From assembly GCA_030678995.1 (NCBI GenBank), contig JAUXTQ010000060.1, positions 62,001-126,000 on the forward strand: a DNA stretch of 64,000 nucleotides, in the 5' to 3' direction. The stretch's first letter is position 1, and each line of letters opens with the position of its first letter. Under the pieces are notes generated by a model, which was not told the origin of the DNA, searched no databases, and saw only the letters and a program-made list of their open reading frames with translations. This DNA comes from Caulobacter sp. GTDB lineage: Bacteria > Pseudomonadota > Alphaproteobacteria > Caulobacterales > Caulobacteraceae. A program made the translations under genes and the position numbers. Below, one piece after another: positions 57,542-64,000 of the stretch.

Positions 57542-57733
57542 GACAATCCTTGAACAGGGCCCGCGCCAGGTCGCCAGCGACCGAATGTCGCAATCCTACA
57601 ATTTCAACGCAAGCGGGAGCCCTAGAAAGGCCCGTCCCCCGAACTGGGGTCGGGGCAAGGCGCTCAAGGTCCAGGCCGGCGTCCGCTGGGGGCTGCCCGC
57701 GACCCGCTTGAAACGGCATGAGGAAGCGTAGCC

Positions 57734-58549
57734 ATGAGAGCCATTTTCGCCACAACCGTGGGCGTCTTCGCCTTGATGGGCGGCGCCGTCCAGGCCGCCG
57801 AAGCGCCCATTGGATATCTTGGGGTCTCCGGCGGCGGGGCCAACATCGACGCCGGTTCGGCGGGCGAACTCGACGCGGATCTGACCAATATTCAGGGGCT
57901 GGTGAGGCTGCCGCTGGGCCCGCAAATCGGGCTGGAGCTCGCCGCGGAGAGCACCCAGTTCGACGGTGACGCAATCACATCGGGCACGGCGCGGCTCATG
58001 TTCGACGTGGGACCGGGCCGGCTGGGGGGCTTTGTCGGCGGAACCAGCGCCGATGGGTTCGATCTCTCGGGCGGCGGTGTCGAGGGGCGGTTCAACCTCT
58101 CGCCGAATTGGCGGTTGGACGCCCTGGCGGGCGCGGCCTCCGGCGATGCGGACGCCTGGGCCGGCCGTGGCGAGCTGAGGATCTTTCTGTCTGACAACAG
58201 CCGCATCGACGGCTTCGCCAACTTCGTCAGCTTCGACACCGGCGGCGGCGGTGAGGACGGCTGGACCTTCGGCTTTGGCGGCGAGCACCAGTTCGGCGGC
58301 GCGCCTGTGTCGGTGTTTGGCCGCGCCGAGCACGGCGAGCTGAACGACGTCGATATCGCCTCGGACTCGTTCCGGATCGGCGTGCGCTGGAACTTCGGCG
58401 GCGGGACCCTGCGGGATCGCGATATGGACGGCCAGTCATCGCCGGGCTTCACGGACCTGTTCGGCGGCGATCTGCTGCCGGGTCTGCTGGCCGCGCCAAG
58501 CTCACCGCCGCCCCCGCCTCCGCCCCCGCCGCCGTCGGGGGATGCCTAA
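57734..58549 (+). CDS. Predicted outer-membrane beta-barrel protein with poly-Pro tail
   Basis: The 271-residue protein has a signal peptide (RAIFATTVGVFALMGGAVQA-AEA). A run of alternating Gly/hydrophobic strands follows (GYLGVSGGGANID, LGPQIGLELAAESTQF, GRLGGFVGGTSADGF, WTFGFGGEHQFGG, SFRIGVRWNFGGGTL), typical of a small barrel. The end is SSPPPPPPPPPPSGDA, a ten-proline run without a terminal aromatic residue, which is unusual for a BAM substrate. The function is unknown. It lies divergent from the AraC regulator. Confidence 0.7.
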   Translation: MRAIFATTVGVFALMGGAVQAAEAPIGYLGVSGGGANIDAGSAGELDADLTNIQGLVRLPLGPQIGLELAAESTQFDGDAITSGTARLMFDVGPGRLGGFVGGTSADGFDLSGGGVEGRFNLSPNWRLDALAGAASGDADAWAGRGELRIFLSDNSRIDGFANFVSFDTGGGGEDGWTFGFGGEHQFGGAPVSVFGRAEHGELNDVDIASDSFRIGVRWNFGGGTLRDRDMDGQSSPGFTDLFGGDLLPGLLAAPSSPPPPPPPPPPSGDA

Positions 58550-58592
58550 GCGCGTGCTGGCGTCCCTCCCCGGCGGGGAGGGACTGCCGCGC

Positions 58593-59255
58593 CTACCGCT
58601 CCCAGCCCGGGGCGAAGGGGTACCGTTCCGCCCAGAAGGTCGCCAGCCGGGGGTCGGCATCGACCCGCCGCACCACCGGCGTCATGCCCGGCGCTTCGCG
58701 GTAGAAGCGGTTGCGGCCGGGGCCCCAGCGGCTGACCACGGCCACATAGAGGTCCAGCACCGACAGGTCATCGCCCAGCAGATAGTCGCCGGCCGGGGTG
58801 ATCTGCTGGTCCATCATCCGCCAGCAGTCGGCGATCCGCTCGGCGGTGGCCGCCTTGACCCGCTCGCCCTGGGCCGGGTCCGGCCCGGCCAGGCGCGAGG
58901 GCTCGTCCCGCACCCAGAACAGCGAGTAGATCGACGCCGGGATATAGGTCATCCAGCGCAGGAACTGGCCGCGGCGCGGGCCGCCCACGGCGGGGCCCAG
59001 GCGCGCCCGCGGGTGGGCGTCGGACAGCCAGATGAGGATCGCCGCGCTCTCGGTCATGATCTCGCCGGACGGCAGGACCAGGGCGGGGATTTGGCGCAGC
59101 GGATTGACCGCCTCGACGCGGGCGAGGACCTGCGGATCATGTTCCCAGGTGGCGCCCTCGACCACCTCGAACGGCTGGCCGATGAGGGTCAGCGCCGCCT
59201 CGACGGGCACGCTGCCCGATCCCAGGGCGCCGTAGACGGTCAACGATTGGTTCAT
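58593..59255 (-). CDS. Glutathione S-transferase family protein
   Basis: The 220-residue protein (ATG at 59255) has an N-terminal thioredoxin-like domain (SLTVYGALGSGSVPVEAALTLIGQPFEVVEG, PLRQIPALVLPSGEIMTESAAILIWL) with the cis-Pro and the Glu-Ser pair that bind glutathione, and a helical C-terminal domain (GDYLLGDDLSVLDLYVAVVSRW). Class and substrate are unclear. It is divergent from nrdB; a DnaA box lies directly before its start codon. Confidence 0.88.
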   Translation of the reverse strand: MNQSLTVYGALGSGSVPVEAALTLIGQPFEVVEGATWEHDPQVLARVEAVNPLRQIPALVLPSGEIMTESAAILIWLSDAHPRARLGPAVGGPRRGQFLRWMTYIPASIYSLFWVRDEPSRLAGPDPAQGERVKAATAERIADCWRMMDQQITPAGDYLLGDDLSVLDLYVAVVSRWGPGRNRFYREAPGMTPVVRRVDADPRLATFWAERYPFAPGWER

Positions 59256-59259
59256 GATC

Positions 59260-59286
59260 TTATCCACAATCTCACAACATCTTGTG
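59260..59286 (+). promoter_or_regulatory. Perfect DnaA box plus NrdR-like palindrome upstream of nrdB
   Basis: TTATCCACA, the consensus DnaA box, occupies 59260-59268. CACAA-CATC-TTGTG at 59273-59286 is a palindrome similar to the NrdR box. Both lie about 115-140 bp upstream of nrdB, between it and the divergent GST gene. DnaA or NrdR control of ribonucleotide reductase is well known in bacteria; here the assignment is by motif only. Confidence 0.5.
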
Positions 59287-59399
59287 GGTAGCGGCAGTAT
59301 GACCACTAGATGCGCCGCGGCGGTTTGATAAAGCTGTTCGAGCCTACCGCGTTCCGTCCGATTCTCGCCCGCCCCCCGTCCGGAGTTAAGCTTCCCGTC

Positions 59400-60443
59400 A
59401 TGGCCTCGCCCAAGCTGATCACCTCGCCCGGCCTGCTTACCGCCTCGCGCGCCTACAAGCCGTTCCGCTACCCGTGGGCCTACGACATGTGGAAGCGCCA
59501 GCAGCAGGTCCACTGGATGCCCGAGGAGGTGCCGCTGGGCGAGGACTGCAAGGACTGGGCGGCCAACCTGAACGACAAGGAACGGAACCTGCTGACGCAG
59601 ATTTTCCGCTTCTTCACCCAGGCCGACATCGAGGTCGCGGACAATTACATGGAGCGCTACAGCCGCGTCTTCAAACCGACCGAAGTGAAGATGATGCTGT
59701 CGGCCTTCGCCAACATGGAGACAGTGCACATCGCCGCCTACGCCCTGCTGCTCGAGACCATCGGCATGCCGGAGAGCGAGTTCGGCGCCTTCATGGAATA
59801 CGAGGCCATGCGCGACAAGCATGACTACATGCAGAAGTTCGGCGTGGAGACCAACGGGGACATCGCCCGCACCCTGGCCATGTTCGGCGGCTTCACCGAA
59901 GGCCTGCAGGTGTTCGCCTCGTTCGCCATGCTGATGAACTTCCCGCGCTTCAACAAGATGAAGGGGATGGGCCAGATCGTCAGCTGGTCGGTGCGCGACG
60001 AGAGCCTCCACTGCGAAGGCATCATCAAGCTCTACCACGCGTTCAACGCCGAGACCGGCGCGGTGACCAAGGCGGTGGCCGAGGACATCGTCGGCTGCTG
60101 CGAGACGGTGGTGGCGCTGGAGGACAAGTTCATCGACCTGGCGTTCGAGGCCGGCGAGGTGCAGGGCATGACGCCCGAGACGATCAAGGCCTATATCCGC
60201 TTCATCGCGGACTGGCGCCTGCGCCAGTTGAAGCTGCCGGAGGTCTACGGGGTGAAGGAAAACCCGCTGCCCTGGCTGCAGTCGCTGCTCAGCGGCGTGG
60301 AGCACGCCAACTTCTTCGAGGCCCGCGCGACCGAATACTCCAAGGCCGCCACCCGCGGCCAGTGGCACGGCGAAACCGGCGTCTGGGGCGAGTTCGACAA
60401 GCTGATGGCCCGCCGCGGCGAGACGCTGTTGCCGACGGATTAG
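59400..60443 (+). CDS. nrdB: Ribonucleoside-diphosphate reductase subunit beta, class I
   Basis: From the ATG at 59400 the protein has 347 residues. Di-iron ligands appear in FRFFTQADIEVADNYMERY (Asp/Glu), NMETVHIAAYALL (ExxH and the radical-type Tyr), EYEAM and VRDESLHCEGI (ExxH). The long C-terminal part includes EHANFFEARATEYSKAA. It houses the tyrosyl radical used with NrdA to make deoxyribonucleotides. NrdA is not in the window. The stop is followed directly by a palindromic element. Confidence 0.95.
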   Translation: MASPKLITSPGLLTASRAYKPFRYPWAYDMWKRQQQVHWMPEEVPLGEDCKDWAANLNDKERNLLTQIFRFFTQADIEVADNYMERYSRVFKPTEVKMMLSAFANMETVHIAAYALLLETIGMPESEFGAFMEYEAMRDKHDYMQKFGVETNGDIARTLAMFGGFTEGLQVFASFAMLMNFPRFNKMKGMGQIVSWSVRDESLHCEGIIKLYHAFNAETGAVTKAVAEDIVGCCETVVALEDKFIDLAFEAGEVQGMTPETIKAYIRFIADWRLRQLKLPEVYGVKENPLPWLQSLLSGVEHANFFEARATEYSKAATRGQWHGETGVWGEFDKLMARRGETLLPTD

Positions 60444-60532
60444 GAAATCAGGGGACAGCTTACCCATTTCCCGTCGCGGCATGGTCAGGCTCCACGGCGG
60501 CCAGGGAAATGGGTAAGCTGTCCCCTGATTTC
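60444..60532. repeat. Inverted-repeat element, family C
   Basis: Arms 60444-60472 and 60504-60532 are perfect 29-bp reverse complements with GGTAAGCTGTCCCC at the core, starting at the first base after the nrdB stop. The core is the same as in family B (17458-17549) with substitutions, so B and C are related. Confidence 0.9.
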
Positions 60533-60535
60533 TCC

Positions 60536-60574
60536 ACCACCCTTCGGGTGGTCCTCCTCTCCCAAGAGGGAGAG
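60536..60574. repeat. Solo half of a family E element
   Basis: CCACCACCCTTCGGGTGGTC and CTCTCCCAAGAGGGAGAG form two adjacent hairpins, matching one arm of the family E elements (for example the right arm at 15.2 kb) without its partner. Confidence 0.6.
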
Positions 60575-60614
60575 GTTAGGGCTAAGCTGGGACCCACCGC
60601 ACCGGAGAAGGCCC

Positions 60615-60977
60615 ATGCTCCTCGTCAGACTGCTGCTGCGCACCCTGTTCGGCATGGCCGGGCTGTGGCTGGCCCAGCAGTTCGTGCCCGGCATCGACTT
60701 CAAGGACACCCAGAGCCTGGTCGTCGCCGCCCTGCTGCTGGGCGTGGTCAACGCCATCGTGCGGCCGGTGGTGTTCTTCTTCACCCTGCCCCTGACCCTG
60801 GTGACGCTGGGCCTGTTCCTGCTGGTGGTGAACGCCGGCATGCTGTCGCTGACCGCATATCTGATGGACGGTTTCACCGTGGCGGGCTTCTGGCCGGCCC
60901 TGTGGGGCGCCATCGTGGTCGGCGTGGTCAGCTGGTTCGGCCACATGCTGATCGGGCCGCATGAGGAGGGGGGCTGA
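60615..60977 (+). CDS. Small four-helix membrane protein, YvlD/DUF360 family
   Basis: The 120-residue protein has four hydrophobic helices (LLLRTLFGMAGLWLAQQF; VVAALLLGVVNAIVRPVVFFF; LPLTLVTLGLFLLVVNAGML; FWPALWGAIVVGVVSWF). The NAIVRPVVFFFTLPLT motif is characteristic of the PF04020 family. Members are sometimes called phage-holin-like or stress-associated membrane proteins; the function is not established. Expressed alone between nrdB and the GIY-YIG element. Confidence 0.83.
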   Translation: MLLVRLLLRTLFGMAGLWLAQQFVPGIDFKDTQSLVVAALLLGVVNAIVRPVVFFFTLPLTLVTLGLFLLVVNAGMLSLTAYLMDGFTVAGFWPALWGAIVVGVVSWFGHMLIGPHEEGG

Positions 60978-61010
60978 GACCTTCCTCGCTGTGCCAAAAG
61001 GCCCCCAAAC

Positions 61011-61372
61011 CCGCTCATCCCCGCGAAGGCGGGGACCCAGGTTTTTTCACCAAAGGTCCTCAAACAAATCCCGCCAGCCGGGATTGGATCGCTCGATCAG
61101 CCTGATCTTCCAAAGCCGGTTCCATTTTTTCATCTGACGCTCGCGGCGAAAAGCGCCGCCTCGCGTCTCGAAAGCCTCGAACCAGACGAGGATGTGGACG
61201 CCGTATTGCTTCGTGAACCCGGCCCGGATGCCCTCCCGATGTTCCCAGGTTCTTTTGGTAATGTCGTCGGTGGAGCCGATGTAGAGCGTTCCGTTACGCT
61301 GGCTGGCCAGAATGTAGACGTAGAAAGCCATCGCAAAAAAGCCTGGGTCCCCGCCTTCGCGGGGATGAGCGG
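61011..61372. mobile_element. Family T element carrying GIY-YIG gene
   Basis: Arms 61011-61041 and 61342-61372 are perfect 31-bp reverse complements. Each is an inner hairpin of the CCCCGC-GAAG-GCGGGG type between TCAT and ACCCAG. The interior is almost exactly the GIY-YIG gene: 5 bp separate the left arm from its stop codon and 10 bp separate the right arm from its ATG. The arms match the empty family T elements at 29.6, 49.2, 52.4 and 63.2 kb. This is the layout of an autonomous element with non-autonomous relatives. No target-site duplication could be judged. Confidence 0.7.
61047..61331 (-). CDS. GIY-YIG nuclease family protein
   Basis: The 94-residue protein, ATG at 61331, is a stand-alone GIY-YIG domain: FYVYILASQRNGTLYIG, then STDDITKRTWEHREG with the catalytic Arg (R27) and His (H31), and RRERQMKKWNR containing the metal-binding Glu. 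The first motif is VYIL in place of GIY, as in YhbQ/UPF0213 proteins; YIG is intact (17-19). Such domains cut DNA with one metal ion. The gene sits exactly inside a pair of perfect inverted repeats. A longer frame to 61451 merely translates the repeat arm. Confidence 0.9.
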   Translation of the reverse strand: MAFYVYILASQRNGTLYIGSTDDITKRTWEHREGIRAGFTKQYGVHILVWFEAFETRGGAFRRERQMKKWNRLWKIRLIERSNPGWRDLFEDLW

Positions 61373-61412
61373 ATTTGACGCAATTTATACGAGTACTTCT
61401 GCATGACACAAG

Positions 61413-61442
61413 AAAAAGGGCGGACCCTGTAGGATCCGCCCT
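61413..61442 (-). terminator. Intrinsic terminator of groEL
   Basis: On the reverse strand a stem GGGCGGATCC/GG-TCCGCCC with loop TACA is followed by TTTTT, 27 bp after the groEL stop. It separates groESL from the GIY-YIG element. Confidence 0.85.
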
Positions 61443-61468
61443 CAATCTCAAACAGCTGAGTTCGTGGA

Positions 61469-63263
<1,795 letters not shown>

Positions 63264-63267
63264 GGTC

Positions 63268-63558
63268 TTACTTCTCGACCACGCCCAGAACGTCGCTTTC
63301 CTTCATGATCAGCAGGTCTTCGCCGTCCACCTTCACTTCGGTGCCGGACCACTTGCCGAACAGGATGCGATCGCCGGCCTTCACGTCGAGCGCGTGAACC
63401 TTGCCCGCGTCGTCGCGGGCGCCGGGCCCGACGGCGATGACTTCGCCTTCCTTGGGCTTTTCCTTGGCGGTATCGGTGATGATGATCCCGCCCTTGGTTT
63501 TCTCTTCTTCCTCGACGCGCTTCACAAGGACGCGGTCGCCAAGAGGACGAAACTTCAT
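63268..63558 (-). CDS. groES: Co-chaperonin GroES
   Basis: The 96-residue protein reads [95 protein letters not shown], the complete GroES with mobile loop ([16 protein letters not shown]). It caps GroEL. It is the first gene of groESL, transcribed from a CIRCE-containing promoter region upstream at 63.6 kb. Confidence 0.98.
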   Translation of the reverse strand: MKFRPLGDRVLVKRVEEEEKTKGGIIITDTAKEKPKEGEVIAVGPGARDDAGKVHALDVKAGDRILFGKWSGTEVKVDGEDLLIMKESDVLGVVEK

Positions 63559-63623
63559 CGGGTCGTCTCCGTGCGTATCTAACAGGGTTGAATGGTTCCC
63601 GTCGGCGGCCGGATAGGCTGCTG

Positions 63624-63650
63624 TTAGCAGTCACCCGGCCCGAGTGCCAA
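63624..63650. promoter_or_regulatory. CIRCE element (HrcA operator) upstream of groESL
   Basis: TTAGCAGTC-N9-GAGTGCCAA matches the CIRCE consensus TTAGCACTC-N9-GAGTGCTAA with two changes. It lies 66 bp before the groES ATG in the leader region, where HrcA represses groESL in alphaproteobacteria including Caulobacter. Confidence 0.9.
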
Positions 63651-63663
63651 CGACGGGTGGGAG

Positions 63664-63692
63664 TTAGGGACGCGGGCTTGCGGAGTCAAGGG
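63664..63692 (-). promoter_or_regulatory. Candidate heat-shock promoter of groESL
   Basis: On the reverse strand CCCTTGACT and, about 13 bp further, CCCTAACT match a sigma-32-like promoter (CTTGA and a CCC-TAA -10). It is correctly placed immediately upstream of the CIRCE operator. The match is approximate and could also act with the housekeeping factor. Confidence 0.5.
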
Positions 63693-63742
63693 ATTGCCGC
63701 TCTGCTGGGCCCTTCCAGATGGACCGGGACGCGGAGAAACGC

Positions 63743-64000
63743 ATGATCGACCACATCACTTTCGGCGTGTCCGACTTTGATCGATCAGCCGCCTTCTATG
63801 ACGCGGCGCTCGCCCCTCTGGGCCTTGGCCGGGTCATGGAGATGTCCAGGGCCGAAACCGGCGGCGCGGGCGTGATCGGCTACGGCGATCACCGCCCCTT
63901 CTTCTGGATCGCCGGCGCGGACGCCACCCGGGGCAGGCTGCATATCGCCCTGGCCGCGAAGGACCGGGCCACGGTCGACGCCTTCTACAAGGCCGCCATA
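63743..64000 (+). CDS. VOC-family (glyoxalase-like) protein, N-terminal part
   Basis: An ATG with GGAG upstream opens a frame that runs off the window end after 86 codons. IDHITFGVSDFDRSAAFYDAALAPLGLGRVMEM, HRPFFWIAGADATRG and LHIALAAKDRATVDAFYKAA show a vicinal-oxygen-chelate fold (betaalphabetabetabeta module with the first His ligand in DHITFGV). The family includes glyoxalases, dioxygenases and resistance proteins; the specific function cannot be named. It is divergent from groESL. Confidence 0.88.
   Translation, partial: MIDHITFGVSDFDRSAAFYDAALAPLGLGRVMEMSRAETGGAGVIGYGDHRPFFWIAGADATRGRLHIALAAKDRATVDAFYKAAI

Noticed and set aside
57585-57731. 48-codon frame ending before the beta-barrel gene
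   Set aside because: No SD or family, and it lies in the promoter region of the divergent AraC and barrel genes.
61413-61442. Palindrome next to the GIY-YIG element as part of the mobile element
   Set aside because: It is a normal GC stem with a T-run on the groEL strand, so it is better explained as the groEL terminator.
61332-61451. Longer GIY-YIG protein beginning at 61451
   Set aside because: The extra residues (including HPREGGDPGF) translate the repeat arm and the groEL terminator; the ATG at 61331 starts the domain.

Overview
The window is GC-rich, gene-dense chromosomal DNA from an alphaproteobacterium, most likely of the Caulobacterales (Caulobacter/Phenylobacterium-like). Supporting this inference are the aroA-cmk-rpsA-ihfB-trpFBA-accD order, a TIGR02300 gene beside aroA, a DUF1150-Hsp20 pair, an rpoN-exoD-hpf-ptsN run behind lptCAB, an exact CtrA-type TTAA-N7-TTAA site, and an AccD that lacks most of its zinc-finger cysteines. 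No phage, plasmid, CRISPR or classical IS element is visible. The window opens inside a flotillin-family gene and ends inside a VOC-domain gene.

Layout. 0-7 kb: Nudix hydrolase, a cysteine-rich secreted protein, flavin monooxygenase, two TetR regulators, DsbA-like isomerase, esterase and quinone oxidoreductase. 7-10.6 kb: rpmH-rnpA-yidC-engB. 10.6-22.6 kb: metabolic genes (amidohydrolase, FemAB-like acyltransferase, threonine dehydratase, FKBP lipoprotein, purU, argE, queG, GST, CDF transporter) and a divergent pair of citrate synthase paralogues, one carrying a DNA-binding domain. 22.6-28.6 kb: gltDB. 28.8-37.2 kb: uppP, a complex-I-associated SDR, tRNA-Leu, RNase D, the LPS transport genes lptCAB, rpoN, exoD, hpf and ptsN. 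37.2-49.2 kb: DUF1150/Hsp20, a lipoprotein, tRNA-Ala, aroA-cmk-rpsA, ihfB, trpFBA and accD. 49.3-59.3 kb: NDH-2, a rubrerythrin/Fe-S/DUF3501 peroxide-response set, an apparently lower-GC orphan gene, an AraC regulator, a beta-barrel protein and a GST. 59.4-64 kb: nrdB, a small membrane protein, a GIY-YIG nuclease, and groESL under a CIRCE element.

The most unusual layer is intergenic. About twenty long inverted-repeat elements of several sequence families sit in the gaps, often starting within a few bases of a stop codon. One family (arms of about 31 bp beginning near TCAT and ending near ACCCAG, each arm itself a hairpin) occurs as roughly 100-bp empty elements at four or five sites. It also occurs once as a 362-bp element whose interior is almost exactly a GIY-YIG nuclease gene. 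This looks like an autonomous/non-autonomous pair analogous to RAYT/REPIN and is the best candidate here for an undescribed system.
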